DNA from: Gemmatimonadota bacterium | GTDB taxonomy: Bacteria > Gemmatimonadota > Gemmatimonadetes > Gemmatimonadales > Gemmatimonadaceae | Direction of reading: 5' to 3' | Assembly (NCBI GenBank): GCA_003152485.1 | Contig: PMAE01000098.1 | Coordinates: 169-37,809 of the forward strand | DNA: 37,641 nucleotides | Shown: positions 17,690 through 26,187 of the stretch, piece after piece | How the letters are laid out: each line of letters opens with the position of its first letter | Position numbering within the stretch: position 1 is the stretch's first letter | Notes under the pieces: generated by a model | What the model was told of the DNA's origin: nothing | The model's input: only the letters and a program-made list of their open reading frames with translations | Databases searched by the model: none | Position numbers and translations under genes: made by a program

Positions 17690-19435
17690 TCAAACGGCAG
17701 CCGCGGCGACCGGAGGAGGGCTACCAACGGCGCGGGCCAGCAACGCCGACCCGGAGCCCAGACCGTCAGGGATCGCCTTCACCGGACCCGGATCGACGAT
17801 CGCGCAGCCGGTGACGCAGGTGCCGGCGAGCTGCTGGACGTCCTTGAATTTCACCCGATTGAATTCATCGGCCGCGTATCGCTCGTTGAGAAAGTCGACG
17901 ACATCGCGTACTTCGTTTGCCAATCCACGTTCCACCGCTCGAAACGCGGCGGTCACCGAGTCGATCTCGATGGCCGTCGGCGCACGTTTGCCGCGACCGA
18001 TGCCGGTATAGATCAGCTTGCGCTTGGTGATATCCGCTGCGTGATACACGTTGCACCCATCGACGACGCCGCGGGCTTTCGGTGCGGCATCGAGCATCGC
18101 GTCGCGACCAGACACGTAGTCGCGGTGGGCGGTACACATGATCAACCAGTCCGCGTCTTTCACGGCCTTCCCGAGGTCGCGCGTGAAGTGGTCGGTGAGT
18201 CCGAACTTGCGCAGGTTTTGGTCGTCGCCTTTGACGTACGGATCGTGGAGCCAGACTTTGCAGCCACGCGCCAGCAGGAGCGTGCCGAGCGAGAGCGTCG
18301 GCGAGTTGCGGGTATCCTCAGAATTGAAGCGATACGCGGTGCCGAGCAGGGCGATCGACTTGCCGTCCACCGGACCAAGCACGCGTTCCGCGAGACGGAC
18401 GGTCTCGGCCGGCGATGCGTCGTTGATCGTTCGGGCCTCGAGGATCAGGCTGCGGCTCGTATCGGCTCGGCTCTCGAGCCGGCGCCACCACAGGAGGATG
18501 CCGTCTTTGGGCAGACAGTGGCCACCAACGCCGACCGTGGGGATGAGGAGCCCGCCGCTGGGTACCGCGTTCGGGTCCGCGCTGGCGCCGTCGGGCTGTG
18601 CCAGTCGCGTGTTCACCTGGTCGCGCACCTTATAGAAGTCGATGTCGTGGGCGTCGCAATCCCGGGCCACTTCCGCCGCGAATGCGATGCGGACGTCCCG
18701 ATAGGCGTTCTCGAGTGTCTTCACGACTTCCGCGGTCATGCTGTTGGTCGGATACAACGTCCCGCGCGTCACGATCCGCGCATAGAGGCGCTTGATGAGC
18801 TGCGGGGTCGCCGGATGCAGTCCCGCCACGAGCTTGTCGGAGGCCGCAACGCGCTCGACCAGCCGACCGGGCATCACTCGGTTGGGGCTATTGCCCAGCA
18901 GGATGTCGCGGCCCTCGATCAGTCCGTACCGCGCGAAATGGTCGCGGATGACCGTGGCCATCGACGACGGCGCGAGAGTCGATTCGAACACGATGAGCGG
19001 GACGTTGCCAGTCGGGCGGGTGCGTAGCGTCTCGGCGACGTGCGTCAGGGCTTCGAAGAGTGGCCCGTAGTCCGGCGCGATCCCGGCCTTGTCGGTCTGC
19101 ACGCAGACCAAAATGACATCGGCGTCGCGCAAGTCGGCGTAGTCCCGAGTCGCGCTGAGGAGGCCCGCGGCGACCGACTCCGCGACGACGCGGTCGAGGT
19201 CCGGCTCGACGCCACCGATCGGAGATTTCCCCGCGTTGATGGAGTCGACCTTCCAGCCCGAGGTGGGCGAATCACGCTGGACGACCACGACGTGGGCGGG
19301 CGTGTCACTCCCCTCGCAGATGCGGGAATGCGCGAGGAGCGCGGCCATCGGCATCCCGACAATGCCGGGACCGATCACCGCGATCTTGCGGACCTGCCAG
19401 GATTTGACGTCGCGGTCGCCGAGAGAGAGAGGCAC
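17690..19435 (-). CDS. UDP-sugar (UDP-glucose/UDP-ManNAc type) dehydrogenase
   Basis: A 581-residue member of the UDP-glucose/GDP-mannose/UDP-ManNAc 6-dehydrogenase family, which oxidises C6 of a nucleotide sugar in two steps to a uronic acid. The Rossmann motif is IAVIGPGIVGMPMA (18-31). Other family segments are FESTLAPSS (150-158), TAEVVKTLENAYRDVRIAF (234-252), and the active-site GVGGHCLPKD (302-311) with C307. The C-terminal UDP-binding domain ends near YTGIGRGK (about 472-480). About 100 further residues, not typical of the family, follow and contain TCVTGCAIVDPGP. The binding segment reads SPNRVMPG rather than the usual SPERVxPG. Start GTG 19435 lacks a clear Shine-Dalgarno. It probably supplies a uronic acid for the polymer. 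Confidence 0.88.
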   Translation of the reverse strand: MPLSLGDRDVKSWQVRKIAVIGPGIVGMPMAALLAHSRICEGSDTPAHVVVVQRDSPTSGWKVDSINAGKSPIGGVEPDLDRVVAESVAAGLLSATRDYADLRDADVILVCVQTDKAGIAPDYGPLFEALTHVAETLRTRPTGNVPLIVFESTLAPSSMATVIRDHFARYGLIEGRDILLGNSPNRVMPGRLVERVAASDKLVAGLHPATPQLIKRLYARIVTRGTLYPTNSMTAEVVKTLENAYRDVRIAFAAEVARDCDAHDIDFYKVRDQVNTRLAQPDGASADPNAVPSGGLLIPTVGVGGHCLPKDGILLWWRRLESRADTSRSLILEARTINDASPAETVRLAERVLGPVDGKSIALLGTAYRFNSEDTRNSPTLSLGTLLLARGCKVWLHDPYVKGDDQNLRKFGLTDHFTRDLGKAVKDADWLIMCTAHRDYVSGRDAMLDAAPKARGVVDGCNVYHAADITKRKLIYTGIGRGKRAPTAIEIDSVTAAFRAVERGLANEVRDVVDFLNERYAADEFNRVKFKDVQQLAGTCVTGCAIVDPGPVKAIPDGLGSGSALLARAVGSPPPVAAAAV

Positions 19436-19508
19436 GGGAGAATCGCTCGTGTTGTCGGAAGGGCGTGAAATGCGGGAACGTAGTCAGGACGGATCGAACC
19501 GGTGGGCG

Positions 19509-21392
19509 CTAGGCCGCGTCGATGAACTGCCGGTGCCAGAGCTCGAGGTTGAGTAGCCCCCATAGACGCCGGCCAAACGCCGACTCGCCATCCATGAGTT
19601 TCGCGACCTCACGCGTATCGAAGATACCCCGCTCCCGGGCGCGTGCAGACAGGAGCACGTCGGCGAAGAAATCGCGCGACGCCCCTTTGGCCCACATATG
19701 AAGCGGTACCGGGAACCCCATCTTGTCTTTACGCTCGGCGATACGCCGAGGCAACAGATTGGCGGTGGCCCGGAGGAGCATGTACTTCAGTTCGCCGCCC
19801 CGGAATTTCATCCGAGGGGGCATGCTGGTCACGAGATCGGCCACCCGGTGATCGAGGATCGGGACTCGGGATTCCAACGACGCGGCCATGCTCACGCGGT
19901 CTTCCACGTGCAGGAGCGCGGGAAGACCCGTGACCAGGTCGAAGTGCGTCATCTTGTTGTAATACGACTGCGTGTCCGGGTGATTGAACACGGACTGGAA
20001 GCGCGCGAACATTTCCTCGCGATCGTAGGTCGACCGGAAATCGTCGCTGAAGAGCTGGAGCGCGCCGCCGCTACGGTCGATGAGCCGGAAGTATCGCCGG
20101 TCCATGGACTCGAAGACATCCTGGCGCCAGAAGTTCTGCAGCATGGGGGCGTACTGCCGCAGGGCGGGCAGATTCGGGATGATCGATTTGAGCGAGACGA
20201 TGTGCTCAGCCTCTTCATTGCTCTCGAAGATCGCGCCCTTGATGGCCTGCTCCAGATAGGCCACCAGGTACCGCGCATAGCCTCCGAAGATCTCGTCCCC
20301 GCCTTGTCCGCCGAGCACGACCTTGACCTGCTGAGCCGCGCATCGGGCGACGATGAATTGAGGGAAGAGCCCGGGTCCCGCGACCGGCTCATCCATCTGG
20401 TAGACCATGCTCGGCATCAGGTCCACGAACTGCTGCTCGGTCGGCACGATCTCGTGGATCATCGCGTGGCAGCTGTTGGCGACCTCCCGCGAGTATTGCG
20501 TCTCGTCGAATTCCGGGCCTTCGCGAAACACACCGGTAAACGTGTGGAACGGCTGCGCGGCGTGCGGCGCGGCCAAGAGCGTCACGATACTGGAGTCAGT
20601 GCCACCGCTGAGATAGGCACCGACGGGAACATCGCTCCGGAGCTGGATCCGGATCGCGTCTTCCAGGAGCCGGCGCACTTCGACAACGAAGTATTCCTCG
20701 GTGTGGTAGCGGTCGATCTCGAAGCGCGGCTCCCAGAAACACTCCGTGCGCCGGTCACCGGATTTGAGATCGATGAGCTGCCAATGGCCGGGGCGCAGCT
20801 TGCGAATCCCCGAGAACATCGTGTTCTCGCCGGTCACGAACTGAAACGTCACGTATTCGCGGATCGCGTCGTGATCCGGGATCGCGGTCACCGCCGGGTG
20901 CTGGAGCAGCGCCTTGATCTCCGACGCGAACATCAGATGGCGGTCGGACACGAAGTAATACAACGGCTTGATGCCGAAGTGGTCGCGAGCGACGAACAGC
21001 GTCTGGCGGTCACGATCGTACAGCAGGAACGCGAACATCCCGTTGAGCTTCTTCACGCACTCCGGGCCATAGGCGGCGTACATCGCCAGGATGACCTCGG
21101 TGTCAGAGGTCGTCCGGAAGATGAATCCCCGCTGCTGCAACTCGGCGCGTAACTCGACGTAGTTGTAGATCTCGCCGTTGAAGATGATGGTCAGCGGCCC
21201 CGCAGTCATGGGCTGGGCGCCCGTGGTGAGATCGATGATGGCGAGTCGCTTGTGGTACAAGCCGACCGAGCCATCGATGTAGCACCCCTCGCCGTCCGGG
21301 CCGCGATGGCGGATGGCGTTGGCCATGTCCGCGAGCACGGCGCGCTCCACGGGCAGCCCATCGCGGTTGATGACGCCGACGATGCCGCACAT
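19509..21392 (-). CDS. asnB: Glutamine-hydrolysing asparagine synthase
   Basis: A 627-residue class B asparagine synthetase-type amidotransferase. The N-terminal glutaminase domain starts MCGIVGV, so Cys2 becomes the nucleophile after Met removal, with RHRGPDGEG near residue 30. The C-terminal synthetase domain has the pyrophosphate loop SGGTDSS and the GGQGGDEIFGGY segment. The length is typical. Such genes are frequent in capsule and exopolysaccharide loci, where the product may amidate a uronic acid rather than make asparagine. With the uronate-forming dehydrogenase directly downstream in the operon, amidation of that sugar is an attractive but unproven role. It begins 10 bp after the deacetylase stop. 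Confidence 0.93.
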   Translation of the reverse strand: MCGIVGVINRDGLPVERAVLADMANAIRHRGPDGEGCYIDGSVGLYHKRLAIIDLTTGAQPMTAGPLTIIFNGEIYNYVELRAELQQRGFIFRTTSDTEVILAMYAAYGPECVKKLNGMFAFLLYDRDRQTLFVARDHFGIKPLYYFVSDRHLMFASEIKALLQHPAVTAIPDHDAIREYVTFQFVTGENTMFSGIRKLRPGHWQLIDLKSGDRRTECFWEPRFEIDRYHTEEYFVVEVRRLLEDAIRIQLRSDVPVGAYLSGGTDSSIVTLLAAPHAAQPFHTFTGVFREGPEFDETQYSREVANSCHAMIHEIVPTEQQFVDLMPSMVYQMDEPVAGPGLFPQFIVARCAAQQVKVVLGGQGGDEIFGGYARYLVAYLEQAIKGAIFESNEEAEHIVSLKSIIPNLPALRQYAPMLQNFWRQDVFESMDRRYFRLIDRSGGALQLFSDDFRSTYDREEMFARFQSVFNHPDTQSYYNKMTHFDLVTGLPALLHVEDRVSMAASLESRVPILDHRVADLVTSMPPRMKFRGGELKYMLLRATANLLPRRIAERKDKMGFPVPLHMWAKGASRDFFADVLLSARARERGIFDTREVAKLMDGESAFGRRLWGLLNLELWHRQFIDAA

Positions 21393-21402
21393 CGCTAGAC
21401 GC

Positions 21403-22419
21403 TCACGGTGAGTGCGCCGCGGCGCGAGCTGCGGGGGTTGCCGCGACCGGGGGCAGCGCGGGCCGGAGCGCGGGCGCGCGCCGGCTCAGGATGTCGCGGG
21501 CGTGCGTACTCATGTCAACCAATCGAAAGTGCTCGCCCAGTATCCGCAGCACACGGGTGAACAGCTCCACCTTCCGATGGCCGGGCAGATCCATCCCGGG
21601 GAAGAACTGCAGCGCGGGGGCTTGATCTCCACCCAGCAGGTCGAGTGGGTGTAGCAGGAAACTGGGTTCAGTCCCCGTGAGACGACACATCGTGATCGCG
21701 AAGCGCAGATACGCGACCATCGCGGCTTCCGACACCCGACTCAGATACAGCAGATAGCTGAGATGAAACGGGGTCTTGACCACCGGGATGGTGGTCACTG
21801 GAATCTCGAGGAGCGTCCGTCCGGATGGGAGCGACCAGCGGTACGGCTGCACCGGTCGGAACCCATCGCGCGCGGATCCGAACAGCGCGGCGCGTTCCTC
21901 CCGCTGGGCCGGCGTCAGATGCGCGGTCCAGAAGTAATAGGCGCGGGCAAGCGGGCCGAGATACGTCGGCAGCGTCGAGGCATCATAGATGTATCCACGA
22001 TCCACGAGCACTTCGAACAACGTCGGGCTCCAACTAAACCCCGGCCCGCGAAATCCAACCGGCCGGTGACCCGTGGCCGCGACGATCGCGTCCTCGGCGT
22101 TCCCGATCTCGCTGGCCAACTGCTCGGGGGTGTAGCGATGGAGCCAGGGCTCGTGCTCGAACGAATGGTTCCCCAGCTCATGACCGGCGGCGACGACGGC
22201 GCGCAGTGGGCCATGATGGGCCGCGACGGCCGCGTCCCGTCCCACGATGAAAAACGTGATCCGGAGACCCAGCGTGTGAAGTGCGGCCAACGTGGTGTCG
22301 AAGAACACATCATAGTACGACGGACGCGCTTCCCATCCGGCGTCGCCGTGGGTTTTCATGTACGACCACTGATTGTCCACGTCGAGCGAAACGCTCGCCA
22401 AGGGGCGGGGGTCAGTCAT
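21403..22419 (-). CDS. Polysaccharide deacetylase family protein
   Basis: A 338-residue NodB-fold protein. The first motif is SLDVDNQW (11-18) in place of TFDDG; D13 and D15 may serve as base and metal ligand. The metal-binding motif is GNHSFEH (83-89) with H85 and H89, followed by GFRGPGFSW (122-130) with R124. The frame is open for more than 100 codons upstream, but that stretch is an Arg/Ser-rich shadow of the preceding gene. ATG 22419 lies 22 bp after the upstream stop and begins the recognisable domain. It has no signal peptide, so it may act on lipid-linked intermediates in the cytoplasm, or the substrate may be small. It lies between the FAD oxidoreductase and asparagine synthase genes. 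Confidence 0.85.
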   Translation of the reverse strand: MTDPRPLASVSLDVDNQWSYMKTHGDAGWEARPSYYDVFFDTTLAALHTLGLRITFFIVGRDAAVAAHHGPLRAVVAAGHELGNHSFEHEPWLHRYTPEQLASEIGNAEDAIVAATGHRPVGFRGPGFSWSPTLFEVLVDRGYIYDASTLPTYLGPLARAYYFWTAHLTPAQREERAALFGSARDGFRPVQPYRWSLPSGRTLLEIPVTTIPVVKTPFHLSYLLYLSRVSEAAMVAYLRFAITMCRLTGTEPSFLLHPLDLLGGDQAPALQFFPGMDLPGHRKVELFTRVLRILGEHFRLVDMSTHARDILSRRAPALRPALPPVAATPAARAAAHSP

Positions 22420-22441
22420 GGCAGGGGCGGTGGGTGCGTGC

Positions 22442-23923
22442 CTAGGAGCGAGCGCCGACGGCCGGCGACCGAGAGGCGACCGCGCCCATGTGTCCCGATG
22501 CGGAGCCAGTGGCTCCGTTGTGGGAGTGGGTTGGTCGTCCCGCCACATCGGAGGGCCGGAGCATTGGGCCGAGCGCCGCGGCCTGACGGGTCGCGAGGGA
22601 GAGCGTCTCGTTGACGTTGAGCGTGCCTTGCGCGATCTGGGCGGAGTTGACGACGAAGACGCGATCGACGGAGGTCTCGAGCGGCGGCAGCAGCGACCGC
22701 GAATAGTCGATCGTGGACACGGCGAGCACTTCCCGTACGCGCGCGACCCGCGAGGCCAAGACATCGCTCTGGCGGAATTGCGGGTACATCCGGGCGAGCG
22801 TGGCCACGGTTTCGGCGACCAGATCGTCGTCGCTCCGTTTCCATGTGGGGTCGTCCTGCGCCAGGTACCGGGGGAGATAGACCAATGAATGGCCGCCGAA
22901 CGCCGCGGGGTCCACGAGTGTCGTCATCTCGATCACGCCGGTAAAGGGGATACCGGGATCAGTGATGTTGGTGACGTAGTAGTCGGCGAGCGGACGGGCG
23001 AGCAGCAGGGAGGGGCAGATCACGCCCTGATAGACGACGCCCTGGAGTCGCGTGCGTTCGGGCGCGGTCAGTTGCGGACACAGCGCTGCCACGCGCCCAC
23101 AGGGCACGGTGAGGACGACGGCGTCGAACCGGCGGGCCGATCCATCCGCGAGCTGCACGTCGGCGCCGGCCGCGTCGCCCCGCACTTCCGTCGCGGGCCG
23201 GCCGGTGGCGATCTCGATGCCTCTCGCTTCGAGGGACGCACGCAGACGAGTCAGGACCGAGTCGTATCCACCCTCGACGTAGCCGAACATCTCGCGTTTG
23301 AGGCCGGACCGCCGCGCGGCATAGAGCCGCGCAATGATCGCCCAGATGAAGGCCGCGCTGGCGAGTCGGTAATTCTCACCGAGTTTGCTGCGCAACAGTG
23401 GGAGCCAGATCCGCTCGACGGTGTTGCGCCCAGAGAGGCGGGTGAGCCAGTCCACGACCGTAACTTGCTCGAGCGGGTCTGGATCGGTGATCCGCGACGC
23501 GTAGAAGATCGTCCATGCGAGGCGCGCCTTGGCGACGAGTCCAAGTGGCGGAAACATCAGGAAGTCGAGCGTCGAGGACATCGAGACCAACCGTCCATCG
23601 GTGAAGAATCCCGTTCGTGTCGTGCGCCACTGCAGCTTGTCGCCCAGTCCGATGTCGTCGAGCAGCGCGCGCAGGTAGGAATCCGACAGGAGTGTCACGT
23701 GGTAGAAGCGATCCCACGTCACCCCGCCGATCTCGTCGGCCGCCGCGAGGCCGCCGACCGCGGGCGCGCCTTCGAGTACCGTGACCCGGTGGCCGCTCTT
23801 CTCCAGTTGGGATGCGAGCCCGAGGCCGAGCATCCCCCCGCCGACGATCCCGACGTGCGGACGCGCGCCAGACATCGGGCCGCTGGGTGGCGTCCCGCTC
23901 GGAATTCCTGGATCAGCGGACAT
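22442..23923 (-). CDS. FAD-dependent oxidoreductase (amine oxidase/PPOX-like)
   Basis: A 493-residue flavoprotein with a Rossmann dinucleotide motif near the N-terminus (VGIVGGGMLGLGLAS, 24-38; E51 likely binds the ribose of FAD). AVGGLA (55-60) follows, and a C-terminal region VDRVFVVNSAQI resembles the second FAD motif of protoporphyrinogen-oxidase/amine-oxidase and UDP-galactopyranose-mutase-like proteins. Relatives are common in polysaccharide clusters, usually without a known substrate. The start ATG 23923 overlaps the upstream TGA by one base (TGATG). The frame is open further upstream but only as a shadow. It could modify a lipid-linked or nucleotide sugar; I cannot say which. Confidence 0.83.
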   Translation of the reverse strand: MSADPGIPSGTPPSGPMSGARPHVGIVGGGMLGLGLASQLEKSGHRVTVLEGAPAVGGLAAADEIGGVTWDRFYHVTLLSDSYLRALLDDIGLGDKLQWRTTRTGFFTDGRLVSMSSTLDFLMFPPLGLVAKARLAWTIFYASRITDPDPLEQVTVVDWLTRLSGRNTVERIWLPLLRSKLGENYRLASAAFIWAIIARLYAARRSGLKREMFGYVEGGYDSVLTRLRASLEARGIEIATGRPATEVRGDAAGADVQLADGSARRFDAVVLTVPCGRVAALCPQLTAPERTRLQGVVYQGVICPSLLLARPLADYYVTNITDPGIPFTGVIEMTTLVDPAAFGGHSLVYLPRYLAQDDPTWKRSDDDLVAETVATLARMYPQFRQSDVLASRVARVREVLAVSTIDYSRSLLPPLETSVDRVFVVNSAQIAQGTLNVNETLSLATRQAAALGPMLRPSDVAGRPTHSHNGATGSASGHMGAVASRSPAVGARS

Positions 23924-25824
23924 CACGACGAGCGGCGCGACGCCAGGCGTTGGAAGGCGAGCCGCGTCAACAAACCCAAGTGGCCAGCGATTGTGCGCAG
24001 CACCTTCATCTTCGACCGCCCGATCATTCGGACCTCGAGCGTGGTCGGGTATTCCGCGATCTTCGAGCCGCCCAGGTCGAGCTTCCCGAGCATCTCGGCG
24101 ACGCCGAGGAATCCGCTGTTGTCCAGCTGGACCGCGGCCGCCGCGCTCCGCCGGTAGACCCGAAAGCAGCTCGTATACGTCGCGAGGCGTTGATGGAGCA
24201 CGATGCGATAGAGCCCCGACAACGACTTGGACAGCCCGAGCCGCCACCGGGGAACGTTCCGCACCTTGCCCAATGCGTGGTAGGGCGATGCGGTCACGAG
24301 ATCGACGCCGTCGGTCAGTAACGGGATCATGTTCGCGAGCTCGTGGGGGTCATACGTGCAGTCGCAGTCCATCGAGCACACGATGTCCGTCGTGGCGCGT
24401 TGGATGCCGGTGACGATGCCCGCGGCCACGCCTTGATTGGTCGCGTGTCGGACGATGATGCAGTTGGGGCGGTCGCCGAAAATCCGGTGCAGCGCTTCGT
24501 TCGTGCCGTCGGAGCTATGGTCGTCGATGAAGATGAATGTGAAGGCGTACGACGTGAGATGGGCCTCCACGCTCGCCAGTGTATTGGCGAGATAGGGGAG
24601 GATCAGCTCTTCGTTGAAGCACGGGATGACGACCGAGACACTCGTGCGCACGGCGGGGGTGCCCACGACCGCGGTGCCATCGTTGGTGCCGGTACCGAGT
24701 AGCCCCTTCGCAGTGGCGCCTGCGCCCTGGCCATCAGGCGTGCCGGCTGGCTTGAGCACCATCACGCCACCAGAGATCCGCGCGCGGGGGAGGATTACTT
24801 CCCGCGTTTCAGGCCGAATAGCCGCTGGCGTCAGACCGAGATAATTCGCCGCCGTCGTGAACTGGTACCGCTTCAGATAGTATCGGAGCATTTGCGGCAT
24901 CCGATCGAGATGGCGGTACTGGCGCACGCGCGAGAACCACGGGGCGGAATTGATCTTCGGCTGATCCGGATCGAGTTCCCACGTATGAAAGTACATGACG
25001 TAGGGAGCCGTGTACGTGCGCGTCCAGTGGGCGACGGCCCGACGGACGAGGCGATGCGGAAACTGCCGGAAATAGTTGCCGCCCGCGATCGGCACGAGGA
25101 ATCCGAAAATATCGGCGGTCGAAATCGGCAGCTCCCAGAGCGTCCGGTCGCCGTACCGGTGTAGATGCGCGAATCGGCGCCAGGGCTCCGACGCATAGGA
25201 CCGCAGAATCGGACCAACGCTGGAGTCGTATTCATAGCCCTCATCGGCCAACACATCGAGCGCCCAGAGGTCCGCGGGCTGGAACCAGTCGTCGGCGACG
25301 CGATACCCGAGAATGCGATGGCCGCCCGCGCGCTCGAGCGCTTCGCGCGCGCGCGCCAGATCATCCCGAAACTCAGCGGGTGTCAACTGGCGAATATTTC
25401 GGTGGTAGTAACCTTTGCTCGCGATTTCGTGTCCGCGCTCGGCGACCACGCGGATCAATTCCGGCATCGTGTCCGCGACCCAGCCCAGCACGAAGAACGT
25501 CGCGCGCGACTGGGACTCGTCCAAGAGGTCGAGCGTCCGCATGGTGCTCGCTTCGATCCGGCGCTCGAACCGGTACCACTGGCCGCGCTGAATGACGCGG
25601 TTGAAGGCGCCCACATGGTAGTAGTCTTCGAGCGCCACGGTGAGGATGTGGGGCCCGGTGGCGGACGCATCCAACTCCAAGCTCGAGCGGCGAACGGGAA
25701 CCGTTCCACTCGGCGTCTGTGCGGTCACTCTCACAGGTCGGTACTCACGTGCAAGCAATGGCGGGGCGGACCGCGCCAAGGCGGCCGCGATCTTTGAGCT
25801 CACGATTGGATCCACGCCGTCCAC
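23923..25824 (-). CDS. DUF3473-type deacetylase domain fused to GT2 glycosyltransferase
   Basis: A two-domain protein of up to 633 residues. Residues about 58-340 match the deacetylase type associated with XrtA/PEP-CTERM exopolysaccharide loci (HILTVALEDYYHV, ATFFVLGWVAD, GHEIASKGYYH, then VMYFHTWELDPDQP). After a Gly/Thr-rich linker (about 355-385) comes a GT2 domain with VSVVIPCFNEE, DDHSSDGT and MDCDCTYDP (the DxD). Relative to the usual VDVEDY and ASHGxxH motifs, the first Asp is Ala (residue 64) and the first His is Lys (137), so deacetylation may be lost. The start is uncertain: GTG 25824, 25815, 25803, 25734 and 25728 are all in frame, and a -24/-12 promoter match at 25830-25845 would favour a downstream one. 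It is the first gene of the 19-kb operon. Confidence 0.86.
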   Translation of the reverse strand: MDGVDPIVSSKIAAALARSAPPLLAREYRPVRVTAQTPSGTVPVRRSSLELDASATGPHILTVALEDYYHVGAFNRVIQRGQWYRFERRIEASTMRTLDLLDESQSRATFFVLGWVADTMPELIRVVAERGHEIASKGYYHRNIRQLTPAEFRDDLARAREALERAGGHRILGYRVADDWFQPADLWALDVLADEGYEYDSSVGPILRSYASEPWRRFAHLHRYGDRTLWELPISTADIFGFLVPIAGGNYFRQFPHRLVRRAVAHWTRTYTAPYVMYFHTWELDPDQPKINSAPWFSRVRQYRHLDRMPQMLRYYLKRYQFTTAANYLGLTPAAIRPETREVILPRARISGGVMVLKPAGTPDGQGAGATAKGLLGTGTNDGTAVVGTPAVRTSVSVVIPCFNEELILPYLANTLASVEAHLTSYAFTFIFIDDHSSDGTNEALHRIFGDRPNCIIVRHATNQGVAAGIVTGIQRATTDIVCSMDCDCTYDPHELANMIPLLTDGVDLVTASPYHALGKVRNVPRWRLGLSKSLSGLYRIVLHQRLATYTSCFRVYRRSAAAAVQLDNSGFLGVAEMLGKLDLGGSKIAEYPTTLEVRMIGRSKMKVLRTIAGHLGLLTRLAFQRLASRRSS

Positions 25825-25829
25825 ACCTC

Positions 25830-25845
25830 AGCAAGCCGGTGGCCA
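25830..25845 (-). promoter_or_regulatory. Candidate sigma-54 (-24/-12) promoter of the long operon
   Basis: Reading the minus strand, TGGC-N8-TTGCT occurs with GG and GC exactly 12 bp apart, as in the sigma-54 consensus TGGCAC-N5-TTGCW. Four of six -24 bases and all -12 bases agree. Transcription would begin near 25819, inside the first possible start codons of the deacetylase-GT2 gene. This implies that a later GTG is used. A dyad resembling an activator site lies about 175-190 bp upstream. Confidence 0.5.
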
Positions 25846-25981
25846 CGAACGGCGACACCACTGGGTTGAATTCCTATAGTCGGGGATCATTCGTAAGCCT
25901 ATGTGGAACAATGAGTTACTAGTGGTAAATCGGTGAGAAATACGTCTCGCGGGCGGTATCGACAGAGCGTCCGGCCACGTC

Positions 25982-26020
25982 CGCGTCGACACATGTAGCG
26001 CGTTCTCTACAATCGACGCG
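25982..26020. promoter_or_regulatory. Nested inverted repeat, candidate activator site
   Basis: An outer pair, CGCGTCGA (25982-25989) with TCGACGCG (26013-26020), encloses an inner pair, TGTAG (25994-25998) with CTACA (26007-26011), spaced by 8 nt. The inner dyad matches two others in the window (31683-31700 and 35856-35873). It lies in the 363-bp gap between the divergent operons and overlaps a sigma-70-like promoter for the plus strand. Most of the rest of the gap (25846-25981, 26040-26160) shows no gene or repeat that I can support. Confidence 0.5.
25986..26013 (+). promoter_or_regulatory. Candidate sigma-70 promoter for the GT4-GT2 pair
   Basis: TCGACA (25986-25991) and TACAAT (26008-26013) are separated by 16 bp, each one base from the -35 and -10 consensus. 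The leader to the GT4 gene would be about 165 nt. The inner dyad TGTAG-N8-CTACA lies between and overlaps the -10, so a protein bound there would repress this promoter while possibly activating the opposite one. Confidence 0.4.
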
Positions 26021-26039
26021 TGGCGCCGCGATACGCCAC
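26020..26039. repeat. Second 8-nt-spaced dyad
   Basis: GTGGCG (26020-26025) and CGCCAC (26034-26039) form a perfect 6-bp dyad with the same 8-nt spacing as the neighbouring TGTAG-N8-CTACA dyad. The two centres are 27 bp apart, near two and a half helical turns. It may be a second protein-binding site or a chance GC-rich palindrome. Confidence 0.35.
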
Positions 26040-26187
26040 TGGAAACTAGCGCGCCGACGCGGTCAGGCAGTGCCGGCTGGCGGTCCCAACCGTTCGTTTA
26101 CCACGGATCCGAACAAGGGGGACGAGCGATTGGTTTGATGGGATGGCGCCCCTATTCCGGTAAGGAGGTTCCGACTAGCCTAAGGAT

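Noticed and set aside
19698..21152. A 484-codon plus-strand open frame opposite asnB
   Set aside because: Antisense shadow of a strongly conserved asparagine synthase; the product has low-complexity charged composition and no known motif.
23923..25824. Whole cluster as a PEP-CTERM/exosortase system, because of the XrtA-type deacetylase and the PrsR-like regulator
   Set aside because: No exosortase, PEP-CTERM tail or PrsK-like kinase is visible in the window.
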